NCBI GenBank assembly: GCA_023101725.1
Contig: JALJCO010013448.1
Coordinates: 696,001-760,000, forward strand
Direction of reading: 5' to 3'
DNA: 64,000 nt
DNA from: Atherinomorus stipes
Lineage: Eukaryota > Chordata > Actinopteri > Atheriniformes > Atherinidae
Shown here: positions 33,130 through 44,765 of the stretch, piece after piece
Layout of the letters: each line of letters opens with the position of its first letter
How positions within the stretch are numbered: the first letter of the stretch is position 1
Translations under genes and position numbers: made by a program
The notes under the pieces: model-generated
Database searches by the model: none
Seen by the model: the letters and a program-made list of their open reading frames with translations, nothing else
Told to the model about the DNA's origin: nothing

Positions 33130-34080
33130 AGTTCAGATATCTGAGACGGTTTATGATGTGAATAAAAACCGAATCTCATCAACTTGTTTCATTCCCAGTA
33201 GAACATGAAGAACTGGTCTGTCTGCAGTCCAGAGTCCTGCTGCTGAACTGGTCTGCCTGCAGTCCAGAGTCCAGCTGCTGAACTGGTCCGCCTGCAGTCC
33301 AGAGTCCAGCTGCTGAACTGGTCTGTCTGCAGTCCAGAGTCCAGCTACTGAACTGGTCTGCCTGCAGTCCAGAGTCCTGCTGCTGAACTGGTCTGTCTGC
33401 AGTCCAGTCCTGCTGCTGAACTGGTCTGCCTGCAGTCCAGAGTCCTGCTGCTGAACTGGTCTGCCTGCAGTCCAGAGTCCAGCTGCTGAACTGGTCTGCC
33501 TGCAGTCCAGAGTCCTGCTGCTGAACTGGTCTGCCTGCAGTCCAGAGTCCAGCTGCTGAACTGGTCCGCCTGCAGTCCAGAGTCCAGCTGCTGAACTGGT
33601 CTGTCTGCAGTCCAGAGTCCAGCTACTGAACTGGTCTGCCTGCAGTCCAGAGTCCTGCTGCTGAACTGGTCTGTCTGCAGTCCAGTCCTGCTGCTGAACT
33701 GGTCTGCCTGCAGTCCAGAGTCCTGCTGCTGAACTGGTCTGCCTGCAGTCCAGAGTCCTGCTGCTGAACTGGTCCGCCTGCAGTCCAGAGTCCTGCTGCT
33801 GAACTGGTCTGCTTGCAGTCCAGAGTCCAGCTGCTGAACTGGTCTGCCTGCAGTTCAGAGTCCTGCTGCTGAACTGGTCTACCTGCAGTCCAGAGTCCTG
33901 CTGCTGAACTGGTCCGCCTGCAGTCCAGAGTCCTGCTGCTGAACTGGTCTGCCTGCAGTCTTTTTACAGACGTCTTACAACTGTTAAATTCAGATTCAGT
34001 GAATATTTTGATAAAATGTCTCAGTTTCATCATCTAATATGTTGTTAATGTTCCACTGAGAATAAAACATGATGATATTT
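33130..34080. mobile_element. Repeat-X-related sequence flanking a 35-bp array
   Basis: The right flank (33963-34080) has CTTTTTACAGACGT, GTTGTTAATGTTCCACTGAG and AATAAAACATGATG, which resemble 61175-61290 of the X repeat. The left flank (about 33180-33212, TTTCATTCCCAGTAGAACAT) is the reverse complement of the same motif (ATGTTCTACTGG.AATAAAA). The array is thus bracketed by inverted copies of an X end. Confidence 0.5.
33213..33962. repeat. 35-bp minisatellite, about 21 units
   Basis: Unit CTGGTCTGCCTGCAGTCCAG then AGTCCTGCTGCTGAA. Variants: CTGGTCCGCC, CTGGTCTGTC, CAGCTGCTGAA and CAGCTACTGAA, plus a 30-bp unit lacking AGAGT that occurs twice (33403 and 33684). The two short units are about 280 bp (eight units) apart with matching neighbours, which indicates a block duplication. 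Each unit contains a PstI-type CTGCAG palindrome. Confidence 0.95.
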
Positions 34081-35471
34081 TTAGGAAAACGTTGAATTCA
34101 GCATTTCTGTTTTATGGAGTTTGTGTTTTCTTTAAACAAATAAATAAACAGCCAATGAAAATGCGGTAGGAAGTCCTCTTTGGTCGGCTGCACCATAATT
34201 AACACTGTTCTGCACAAAGCCTGTGATTTACGTCTGAGAAAAATAGGTGATAACTTTTCAACGGGGGGGGGGGGCATCATTATGACCAGTGTCACTGCTG
34301 GAAACGGTGATGAAACCTTCGATAAACCCATCAGGCTCCTCTTTCCTGAGCCATGGGAGGACACGGTGGCTCAGGCCCAGACCAGCACACGTGTCATCAT
34401 CCAGCCCAGAAACCAGCCACACACTGATAACGAGTCTTTGTGGCAGCATCCAGCAGTATTGAACCACATCCTGCGTGTCGGGGGAGCAGCCGAGGCAGGA
34501 GCACATCCCTTCTTCCTGCAAGCCTGTCACCAGCGAGGACCCGGCCTGATTAAAACTGAGAGGATGACACCGCTGTGACCTGTATGGATTTCTGAGGCTT
34601 CCAGCCACACTGCCCGACTGCATGTCTCTCTGTCTCTCTCTCTTGACAAAGCCGCCTGGGAGCCCCCCCCAACTCAGCCGCAGAATGCATAATTTAAGAA
34701 GCAGCAGGCAATCAATACCGAAAACAGTAATAATGACAAGGAGGGAGAGGAAGGAGGCATCAGAAGTTCCTGCTGTCCATCAGCAGCAGCAGTCCGAAGG
34801 ATCCACTTCTGATCCTGCTGCCAATTCCTCATCTTCACACCAAACTTCAGCAAAGCAGAATAATCCGGTTCAGGGCTGGAGTCCACGCAGAGTCAAATGT
34901 GATGCACTGCCCGGCCCCCCCCAAAAAGTCAAACAGGTATGAGCCTCCTATTGAATAACTACAGAAGACTGAGTACAGTTGAGACAGTTTTCGCTCCTCT
35001 CATTTCAATGCAAAAATTAGACATTAAAAGGGGTTTGAACAGAAGTTTTTTTTTCTTTTTTTTTAACAAAATGCATCCTCTATTTGTATACTACAAAATA
35101 ACCAAGAAATAATATCCTTGAGTTTAATTCAACAGGCAAACTTTAACAACAACAACAAAAAAAAATAATAAATAAAAAGAACTAATTATTTAATGGATTT
35201 TGCAAACAGTACACATGTTAACACAGTAACAGTGCAATAATAACAGAATGACAAGTCAGAGTAGCAGACTGTTCAAATGTAAAAAAACAAACAAAAACTC
35301 TTTGATTGGTTCTAATTTTGCCTAATTATGACTTATCTTGAAATTCTACTGTATGTCTGCGCTGCTGAACAGCATGCACAGCAACGGCGTTCTGCATCAG
35401 AGTACAGTTGAGACCGATGACCACCTCACACATTTCACTGAATTATGTGAAGACCTGACATGCTACGATAG

Positions 35472-35503
<32 letters not shown>

Positions 35504-35638
35504 TATCAGTTTTCAGTGCACAAAACAATGTTTGCAGATATATAAGTTAACTTTAAAAGCAACATAAAGGGAGGAAGATATTCACCGTGAATGCAACATG
35601 GTAAAATTAAAGTATTACCCGTCGTAAATATTTTTTTA
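34081..35638. other. Unassigned sequence with microsatellites
   Basis: A 12-G run lies at 34262-34273 and a (GATA)n repeat at about 35466-35502. 35040-35180 is T- then A-rich. The region 34280-34940 is balanced, with frames up to 132 codons, but overlapping frames on both strands and the lack of domains argue against coding. Confidence 0.4.
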
Positions 35639-36518
35639 AAAGGAATAGTTCACCCTCAGAATGATTTAACTTTATTTTCCACTTACCCTGATGGTGAGCA
35701 AGACTCTGGACCACTTTTTTAATATGTCAAATGTAGCTGGAGTTCAGGGCGACTTCTCGTTTCCCCCCAATGGAGTTCGCCAGGGTCCCAGCCAAAAAGG
35801 TCCGTAAAAGTCCACGAAAAATTGTCAATATTCCTCCATACTGCTCGTCCAATGTAATCCAAGTGTCCTAAGTGGATAGCGTCCAGAATTTACTTGAAAC
35901 TACGCCATTTAGTATATTTTTACAGTCTAAACAAGACTACATCGCATGCCCAGCAAGCACGCCGATGCGCATTCACGAAACTACAGAAGCCACGGCAGAC
36001 GAGATCGCGCGTTCTCTTTTTCTTTCATTCTTTCTTTTAGATTAATATCCAACCCCTCCTGTGTTTGTCCCGGTTTGTTTAGAGCTCTTGCGCTCTTACC
36101 ACAATGTAAACAGTGAATTTCTTCTTCTACGCTTGCATTATCGGCAGAGTAGATCTGAACACAGAGGCTTCCGAAGTTTCGTGACCGCACATGTGCGCGC
36201 TTCATGGACGTAAACAATACTCCTTTTTAGACTCTAAAAATATACTAAATGACGTAGTTTCCAGTAAATTCTGGACGCTACCCACTCAGGAGACTTGGAT
36301 TACATGGGACGAGCAGTATGGAGGAATGTTGACAAGTTTTTGTGGACTTTTATGGACCTTTTTGGCTCGGACCCTGGCGAACTCCATTGGGGGGGAACGA
36401 GAAGTCGCCCTGAACTCCAGCTACATTTGACATATTAAAAAAGTGCTCCAGAGTCTTGCTCACCATGAGGGTAAGTGGAAAATAAAGTAAAATAATTCTG
36501 AGGGTGAACTATTCCTTT
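35639..36518. mobile_element. 880-bp fold-back element with about 290-bp inverted arms
   Basis: The left arm (35639 to about 35930) begins AAAGGAATAGTTCACCCTCA and the right arm (about 36230 to 36518) is its reverse complement, ending AACTATTCCTTT. Paired blocks include GAGCAAGACTCTGGA, CCATACTGCTCGTCC, TGGATAGCGTCCAG and CCATTTAGTATATTTTTA. The loop of about 300 bp carries the AGACGAGATCGCGCG..CTTGCATTATC segment that is also present at 985-1506. It is non-coding and probably a non-autonomous DNA transposon. Confidence 0.85.
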
Positions 36519-37764
36519 AATATCTTCGCCGTGGAGCTTCACACACAGCTGAATTTCCCCACGCTCAAAAAGGATGCTAATACGCATGCTCACACTAAAA
36601 ACCACAGCAAAGTCTTGCTGCATGCGCACGTAATTGGCGTGTCTCAGTTGTACTCATGTCTCAACTGTAGTCAGTCTACCCTGCTGCATGGGTGATTTTC
36701 TTTCAGCTGCAACAAGTTATTAACCCCAACTGGTCCAATGAGCTGCTTCTCGTTTCCTAAACAAGCATGTGGAAAGACACATCTGTGGTGGAAAAGATGT
36801 TATATGGATTCCATATAACAGCAAAATAAAGACATTCTTCTCAAACACCTCCACCCCCCCCCCCCCCCCCCCTGATGGAATATAATCAGCATAACTCCAA
36901 CTCCTGCAGAAACGGTGCAGCTTAATTGCAGGATGCTGTAAACTAGCCAGCAGACGGCACACTGCAGCATCTGGAGTGTTTTATTTCCTTCTCTCTCCGG
37001 TGCAGGATGACACTGTTGGTTTTAACTCTGGTGATTGACGTCTCCTCCTCAGCAAATTCCTCTCCACTCCGCCGTTTTCTCACTGTCACTCTCAGAGAAA
37101 TGGTGGTTGCTCAAAAACAAACGAGGAAATGGATCAGGCTGAAGGGACCCAGATGAGCCAGACTACAGTATGGTTAGAGTAATGAGATATAATCGCTGTT
37201 TTTACTGACTGCAGTCCACGCTGAGTAAGAAATACACAAAACTATGTAGCCTCACACGGTGCAGTCCAAAGGCCACAAAACAATGAAGCCTTTAAAAGTT
37301 TTATTGCAATCATTACGGAGCATTTCCAAGAGGCAAACTGGGCCAACTGTGTGATGTTTTTGGTCATTAAATGTCTTGAGTTCTTCGAGTTAAACAGAGG
37401 ACAGAGTGCCGTAGTACTACAACCACAGCGAGTAGAAAAATACAACTTCTGTCTCCCATAGCAGAGGTCAGCCCGAGGGTCTCATTTATAAACGTTGCAT
37501 ACGCACAAAACGGGGCCTCCATGCAAAATTTGTGATTTATAAAACGCAAACTTGACGGGAGAATGTGCATTTCTCACGCAAACTCACGCGTACACTGGTT
37601 TTGGAGACTGGGGAAACTGGCGACACAGATGGTGAGGTGGGGAACTGAAACCACACCATCATGACTCCCCTGCTGGCAGCGCGGCGTCCTGTCACTTGTG
37701 ATAGTGTCCCCTGGCTGCACAGCTTTAAACATCGCCCTTTGGCTGACTGGTTGGTGCTTTTAAT
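36519..37764. other. Unassigned sequence with a fragment of an inverted-repeat element
   Basis: A 19-C run lies at 36854-36872. Around 37478-37600, TCTCATTTATAAACG and GATTTATAAAACGCAAACTTG resemble a known style of fish DNA element with TTTATAAA motifs, but ends cannot be placed. No gene. Confidence 0.35.
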
Positions 37765-39040
37765 CAGCAGAGGGGGGCTACACGCAAAGAAAACTGAGGT
37801 CATCACCTACGACGCTGCACCACAACATCAACCTCTGATAACAGCAGGAGGCGCTGTGCCGAAAGAAGTCGATGACTTCAAATACCCGGGCTCATGGGTC
37901 AAGATCTAAAAGTGAGGAACTTGCATGGGGGGCCCTGAACGGCATGACCAGTGTACACTGTAAATTGTAATGTTGGTTTAAATAGAATCTATCTAGTAAG
38001 CAGAACTTAATTTTTACTTAGTTGTTAGTAATACTTATTCTAAATAAGTTGTAAGAACTTTGGAGGGCAACATGTTAGATAACTTAATTTACTTAAGTTG
38101 AAACAGCTTAATTAAAATGAGTTAGGGGTGGTGAGGGAGCAGGTTTCCCACAATGCAGTTGACTTTTTTTTAACAATAAATTGGAGATCTTGTTTGTTTA
38201 TTCCTGTATTTAACACCTACTATCCAGCAGCTGCTGCACCGCGACAGAGAAGTATGTGGTGTGACAATAGTTGTAGCTAAAACCCACATAAGTTCTTGCT
38301 ACATAGTAAGAACAGTATTGAGTTCGTCATTTACTTTAAGTAAGATGAACTCAAAAGCATCATGTCGGTAAAAATTAAAATTGAAATAGTGTGAAACATC
38401 TCATCTAATTTCTGTGAAATTAATCACAAAAGTTTGTTACCCAGCATCATTCACTTACAGTTTAATCAAATTTATTAAGTTCAGAAAAGTTCTACAAACT
38501 TAAACCATTTTAGTTTATTCTACTTAATCCCTCCTATTCCAGTTTACGTATTTTTTTTTAGGCAGAGAGTTTGCATATTTTTTTTAAGTAAAGCCAACTT
38601 ATTAGAATTTACAGTGTATGGAACTCCAACCTTCCCCGCCAAATCGAACTCGGCTTCTTCGTCCGTTCTGCTCTATGGCAGTGAATGCTGGACACTGATT
38701 CCAACCCCAGAGAAGTCCCTGGACGGGTGCTACACCAGGATGCTGCGTGCAGTGCGTAACATCAGCAGGAGTGCGCATGTAGCCAAGAAAATCCTGTACA
38801 AGGGAATACCAAGGGTGAGCGACAAGATTGCTGTGAGGAGAATGAGACGAGCAGGACATTGCCGAAGGCATTGAGAGCTGCCAGCCAGCCAGCTGGTGCT
38901 ATGGGTCAAGAGGACGTCCCACACTGACATACGTGGACATACTCAAGATGGATGCAGGAGGCCTGAGCACCAACGAACTGGCCAGATGTTTGGAGAACCG
39001 GGATGACTGGGAGCAACGATGGAGGTTCGTCTGAGGATGA
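37765..39040 (+). pseudogene. RTE-like LINE, C-terminal part of ORF2, split by an inserted element
   Basis: Plus-strand translation shows KKTEVITYDAAPQHQPLITA then GGAVPKEVDDFKYPGSWV before the insertion, then ALNGMTSVWNSNLPRQIELG across it, and LLYGSECWTLIPT, LDGCYTRMLRAVRNIS, RVSDKIAVRRMRRAGHCRRH and AGGLSTNELARCLENRDDWE-like residues after it. This is the region after the reverse-transcriptase catalytic site in RTE-type non-LTR elements, by general recognition. A small deletion before LLYGSEC shifts the frame, and stops occur (one directly after GSWVKI), so it is dead. The upstream catalytic part is absent. Confidence 0.75.
37956..38616. mobile_element. 661-bp MITE with TA target duplication, inserted in the LINE
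   Basis: The element starts CACTGTAAATTGTAATGTTG and ends CCAACTTATTAGAATTTACA then GTG; these form imperfect inverted repeats of about 25 bp. TA flanks it on both sides (37954-37955 and 38617-38618). Removing the element and one TA restores continuous LINE translation (GMTSVWNSNL). TA duplication fits a Tc1/mariner-type mobiliser. The body is AT-rich with many ACTTAAGT-like motifs and no frame. Confidence 0.88.
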
Positions 39041-39655
39041 CCCAAAGAGAGAGCCCTGTCCAGCCTCTCCTCATGTCCTGTCTCTCTCAAACATTTAATT
39101 CCCCTTCATATCTAATTATTATCAGACTGACTTTATAAGATCCAAACCAGCAGCGTTATTTATGCTGCAGGTGAGCTGAAACTATAAGAACCTTTCAGAT
39201 AAATAAAAAAAAAAAAGTCCGTAAGCAAACTCGTATGTTAAATCAACATTTCATCAACGTTTTCGCATCTTCCTCTATGATATATGTGATATATTTACCA
39301 CATTAACACAGATTCTGACCAGGTGCACGGCAGTCAGACTGATTGATCTAAGCATATTAATACCGTGGAGACGCTCGTGTGTGATGCTGTGCATAATGCA
39401 TCGGTGCTGCTGGAGGACCTACAGGTGGAAGAATTAGAAGGAAACGTGTTTTCAGGGATTCACCAGGATTTCCTGGTCCAATGATGATGATGATAATGAT
39501 TGACTAACAAGCAGATGTTAGATTACAAGTTATTTTATTAGTAAAATAAAAATGGCAACCTTTATTTTGGCCCATATTTTAATGGAAGTTCTCAGCATTG
39601 AAGCAGTGATTGGTTTACATTGGATTGGGGGTAAATTGGGACTGTGACGTCCATC
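39041..39655. other. Unassigned AT-rich sequence
   Basis: An A-run lies at about 39207-39217 and a GATGAT run near 39482. No supported feature. Confidence 0.4.
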
Positions 39656-40440
39656 TCAGTCCCAGAGGCCAGAATAGGGGATTATCACGCTTACCGGTAG
39701 TTCCAAGATTTTGGACACTTCCTCTTCCGGGCCATGTTAACGACAGCCGTTCCTGCTCTGTTATACTGTTTAAATCGGATAAACTCCAAACATACTTAAG
39801 TTTTCATTCTAGACTGAAGTGATACTGGATCAAAAGCTGGATCAAAGCGATCGATTCGCCGCGGTGAAGGGCCGAACTTTATAATAAAACACACGTTTGT
39901 TTGTAGCCGATGGGGCACAACACCGGCACTTCACAGCATGCTAGCATTAGCCAGCTAGCGTTTACTGACGTGCTTAACATTGTGCGTCTTAAAACACACA
40001 AACATCTGAAAATCGGGTCTGTACCCCCCGTTTCCAGTGGAACAACTGGGGACTGCCAAGAAAGGAGACGCTTTCAGATGCTTGTGTGTTTTCAGCCGCA
40101 CAAAGTTAGGCACGTTATCGAGCTGGCTAATGCTAACCTGCTAACATGACTGCGCAGTCTGCCGGCCACAAACAAACGTGTGTCGTTTTATTATAAAGTT
40201 CGGTCCTTCACCGCGGCGAATCGATCGTTTTGATCCACTTCTTCCTTAGCATCACTTCAGTCTGGAATGAAAACTTGGCATTGGCGTTTATCCGATTTAC
40301 AAAGTTTAACAGAGTAGTAGCTGGTAGACTACTGTTAGCAGGCTAGCATTAGCCAGCTTGATAACGTGCCTAACTTTGTGCGGCTGAAAACACACAAGCA
40401 TCTGAAAGCGTCTCCTTTCTTGGCGTTGTTATGGAAAGGG
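39656..40440. mobile_element. Fold-back element with an extra inverted core copy
   Basis: The arms 39756 to about 39900 and about 40190 to 40314 are inverted copies (TTAAATCGGATAAAC, ATTCGCCGCGGTGAAGG, TTTATAATAAAAC). The core is itself inverted: GCTAGCATTAGCCAGCT, ACACACAAACATCTGAAA and their complements flank a centre near 40035, giving one hairpin of about 559 bp. A third, inverted copy of the core half (GGCTAGCATTAGCCAGCT to TCTCCTTTCTTGGC) follows at 40340-40425 and fades out. The outer block at 39660-39750 matches 130-215 in reverse. No coding capacity. Confidence 0.8.
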
Positions 40441-40628
40441 GGGAAGAGATTTTAGATGTTTGTGGTTTTAAGAAAAAAAAAGGGAAATAGTGGGGGCCGA
40501 AAAAAGGTGTTTTATATAAAGCGGCTGGGGATGTTTTACTTTTATATAAGAAAAAAAATAAAAGTGATTATAATAAAAAAAAGGAGGAGGGAGAGGGGAG
40601 GGGAAAAGGGAGGGATAATAGAAAAAAA

Positions 40629-40678
<50 letters not shown>

Positions 40679-41366
40679 ATTTAGGAGAGGAAAGAGGAAA
40701 TAAAATAATGAGGGGGGGGGGGGGGGGGGGGGGGAGGAAAGGGGAAAAAATAAGAAAAGGAGAAGGGGGGGATGAAATATAAAAGAGGGGGGGTTGGTAT
40801 AATTAAGATTCTTCACCAACCTACGAAAAAACTGAAAAAAGATTAAATATTTAACTGGGAGGGGAGGAGGAGGAAATGAAAAAGGAAATGTAACCAAAAA
40901 ATAATAAAAAAAGAAAAAAAATTCAAATTTAAAATGTTAGAAACAAAAAATGACATTTTGTTCTCTGCCCTGAGCTGTAATCTGGAGATAAAAAATTTTT
41001 CCTCTTTCCTCAAACCTAAACAAAACAAAAAAAAATAGAGAGAATATATTAGTAACTGGAAAAAAAAAAGAAGAAAAATTTTCACGAAAGATGAAGAAGG
41101 AAAGAAGAAAAAAAAAAAAAAAATAAAAAGAAAAAGAAAAGAAATAAAAGAGGGTGAGTATGTTATTTACATAATAACAAACAAAAAAAAAAAAATGATT
41201 ATAAGAATGAAAAAAAAGGGATGGATGAATATGTGATTATGAATGATTAATTTCTTATTGTATTTTTTTAGTTCTCTTTTTAACTATAATTTTTTTTTTT
41301 TATTTTATTATAATATTTATTATACATTTATGATTATAGTTAATTTTTTATTAATAGATATTATAT

Positions 41367-41412
<46 letters not shown>

Positions 41413-41460
41413 AAATATAAAAAAAAAAAATAAGAAAAGGGGGGCCAGAAGAAGGGAAAA
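40441..41460. repeat. A/G-rich homopolymer region of doubtful sequence quality
   Basis: The stretch contains an A-run at about 40637-40676, a G-run at about 40711-40733, another A-run at about 41370-41410 and many shorter A and G runs. The preceding fold-back copy degrades into it with apparent small deletions (TGGTTTTAAGAAAAAAAAAG in place of the expected core). This looks either like true low-complexity DNA or like uncorrected long-read sequence. Confidence 0.6.
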
Positions 41461-42549
41461 ATGTTTCATTTATAAATATAAAATTATATTAATGTGTCTT
41501 GAATGTCTCATGTCTGTATCCTAATGTGTTTTATATAATGTCTAAAAATCTCTAAATGTCTAAAATTCCCAAATTCTCTATAATATCCTTATGATTTCTT
41601 AATGGTCTAATGTCCTAAAGTGTAAATATATATATATATTAAGTCCCATGACCCTAAAATGTTCTTTTAATTCTCAAATTCCCCCAAAAGTCTCTCAATC
41701 CTGAAAAATCCCAAATCCTCCTAAATTCTTTTAAAAATTTTTAAATCTCTTGAATGTTTCTTGAATGTGTCTTCACTGTGTCCTTCATGTATCATAATGT
41801 GTCTGAATTTTCTTATCAAATTTAAATGATGTAAAATGTCTTTAAATGATTTAATTCTTTAAATATATTTAATGATTTGTATTTTTTTAATGGCTAATGT
41901 CCCAAATGTCTCGAATGTCATGGAAGGTTAATATTTGTTTTATTTTTTTATATTTATATGATATCATGTTATCTTTTAATATCTTAATTGATAAACATCT
42001 TATAAACATCAAATGTCATGAACCCCCTAATTGATGATGCTGATTTTCTTTATAATAATTGATAATTATAGATGAATTCCTTCTTTGATTTTTAATTAAT
42101 GTAAAATTTGATTAATTAAGTTTCTTGAATGCATCCTGAATGTCCTCTGAATGTGTCCTAATTGTGTCCTTAATGTTTCTTGAATGTCCTCTGAATGGGT
42201 CCATATCTATCTTGAATGTCCTCTGAATGTGTTTTGAATATGTCTTGAATCTCTCTTGAATGTGTCCTAAATATGTCTGGAATGTCCTCCATATACATCT
42301 TGGATGTGTCCGGAATGTCTCCTGAATGTGTCCTAAATATGTCCATAAATGTATCTTAAAAGTCCCCTGATCATGTCTTGAATGTGTCCCAAATGTTTCC
42401 CAAAGTCCCCCCGAATGTCTCTTGAATGTTCTCTGAATGTGTCTTGAATATGTTCTGAATGTCTCTCGAACGTCTTGAATTTCGTCTGCATACATCTTGA
42501 ATGTGTCCTGAATGTCCCCTTTATGTACCGTAATCTTTCCTTCATGTAT
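41461..42549. repeat. Eroded 11-bp array leading into the 72-bp higher-order array
   Basis: Motifs such as TTGAATGTGTC, TTAATGTCC and AAATGTCT recur at spacings near 11 bp. Drift is strong and T-rich up to about 42110, then clean 11-mers (TGAATGTGTCC, TGAATGTCCTC) appear up to 42549. Confidence 0.7.
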
Positions 42550-44648
42550 CTTGAATGTCCCCTGAACATGTCTTGAATGTGTCTTGACTTTGTCCTGAAT
42601 GTGTCCTTCATGTACCTGTATCTTGAATGTCCCCTGAACATGTCTTGAATGTGTCTTGACTCTGTCCCGAATGTGTCCTTCATGTACCTGTATCTTGAAT
42701 GTCCCCTGAACATGCCTTGAATGTGTCTTGACTCTGTCCCGAATGTGTCCTTCATGTACCTGTATCTTGAATGTCCCCTGAACATGTCTTGAATGTGTCT
42801 TGACTCTGTCCCGAATGTGTCCTTCATGTACCTGTATCTTGAATGTCCCCTGAACATGTCTTGAATGTGTCTTGACTCTGTCCCGAATGTGTCCTTCATG
42901 TACCTGTATCTTGAATGTCCCCTGAACATGTCTTGAATGTGTCCTGACTCTGTCCCGAATGTGTCCTTCATGTACCTGTATCTTGAATGTCCCCTGAACA
43001 TGTCTTGAATGTGTTTTGACTCTGTCCTGAATGTGTCCTTCATGTACCTGTATCTTGAATGTCCCCTGAACATGTCTTGAATGTGTCTTGACTCTGTCCC
43101 GAATGTGTCCTTTATGTACCTGTATCTTGAATGTCCCCTGAACATGTCTTGAATGTGTCTTGACTCTGTCCCGAATGTGTCCTTCATGTACCTGTATCTT
43201 GAATGTCCCCTGAACATGTCTTGAATGTGTCTTGACTCTGTCCTGAATGTGTCCTTTATGTACCTGTATCTTGAATGTCCCCTGAACATGTCTTGAATGT
43301 GTCTTGACTCTGTCCCGAATGTGTCCTTCATGTACCTGTATCTTGAATGTCCCCTGAACATGTCTTGAATGTGTCTTGACTCTGTCCCGAATGTGTCCTT
43401 CATGTACCTGTATCTTGAATGTCCCCTGAACATGTCTTGAATGTGTCTTGACTCTGTCCTGAATGTGTCCTTCATGTACTTGTATCTTGAATGTCCCCTG
43501 AACATGTCTTGAATGTGTCTTGACTCTGTCCTGAATGTGTCCTTCATGTACCTGTATCTTGAATGTCCCCTGAACATGTCTTGAATGTGTCTTGACTCTG
43601 TCCCGAATGTGTCCTTCATGTACCTGTATCTTGAATGTCCCCTGAACATGTCTTGAATGTGTCTTGACTCTGTCCCGAATGTGTCCTTCATGTACCTGTA
43701 TCTTGAATGTCCCCTGAACATGTCTTGAATGTGTCTTGACTCTGTCCCGAATGTGTCCTTCATGTACCTGTATCTTGAATGTCCCCTGAATTCTTGAATG
43801 TGTCTTGACTCTGTCCTGAATGTGTCCTTCATGTACCTGTATCTTGAATGTCCCCTGAACATGTCTTGAATGTGTCTTGACTCTGTCCTGAATGTGTCCT
43901 TCATGTACCTGTATCTTGAATGTCCCCTGAACATATCTTGAATGTCCTCCCTGAATGTGTCCTTCATGTACCTGTATCTTGAATGTCCCCTGAACATGTC
44001 TTGAATGTGTCTTGACTCTGTCCCGAATGTGTCCTTCATGTACCTGTATCTTGAATGTCCCCTGAACATGTCTTGAATGTGTCTTGACTCTGTCCCGAAT
44101 GTGTCCTTCATGTACCTGTATCTTGAATGTCCCCTGAACATGTCTTGAATGTGTCTTGACTCTGTCCCGAATGTGTCCTTCATGTACCTGTATCTTGAAT
44201 GTCCCCTGAACATGCCTTGAATGTGTCTTGACTCTGTCCCGAATGTGTCCTTCATGTACCTGTATCTTGAATGTCCCCTGAACATGTCTTGAATGTGTCT
44301 TGACTCTGTCCCGAATGTGTCCTTCATGTACCTGTATCTTGAATGTCCCCTGAACATGTCTTGAATGTGTCTTGACTCTGTCCTGAATGTGTCCTTTATG
44401 TACCTGTATCGTGAATGTCCCCTGAACATGTCTTGAATGTGTCTTGACTCTGTCCCGAATGTGTCCTTCATGTACCTGTATCTTGAATGTCCCTTGAACA
44501 TGTCTTGAATGTGTCTTGACTCTGTCCTGAATGTGTCCTTCATGTACCTGTATCTTGAATGTCCCCTGAACATGTCTTGAATGTGTCTTGACTCTGTCCC
44601 GAATGTGTCCTTCATGTACCTGTATCTTGAATGTCCCCTGAACATGCC
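42550..44648. repeat. 72-bp higher-order minisatellite, about 29 units
   Basis: Each 72-bp unit is made of 11-bp sub-units TGAATGTCCCC, TGAACATGTCT, TGAATGTGTCT, TGACTCTGTCC, CGAATGTGTCC and a longer joint TTCATGTACCTGTATCT. Units are almost identical; differences are mainly TCCCGAATG or TCCTGAATG and GTCCTTCATG or GTCCTTTATG. Shortened units occur near 43785 and 43930. As 72 is a multiple of three and stops are absent, two minus-strand frames of 901 and 817 codons stay open (24-residue repeats such as HVQGTFKIQVHEGHIRDRVK). Two overlapping frames open together argues against selection on a protein. Confidence 0.95.
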
Positions 44649-44765
44649 TTGAAAGTGTCCTAAATGTGCCCTTAATGTCACTTGATTGTCCTGTGAAAGT
44701 GTCTTGAATGCGTCTTGAATGTGTCTTGAATGTCCTCTGTATACATCTTGAAAGTATCCTGACTG
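44649..44765. repeat. Right edge of the 11-bp array
   Basis: Diverged 11-mers (TTGAATGCGTC, TTGAATGTGTC, CTGAAAGTGTC) outside the 72-bp higher-order part. The array ends near ATCCTGACTGC. Confidence 0.8.

Noticed and set aside
33213..33962. Direct-repeat array considered as CRISPR-like
   Set aside because: Units are head-to-tail without distinct spacers, and the setting is a vertebrate genome; it is a minisatellite.
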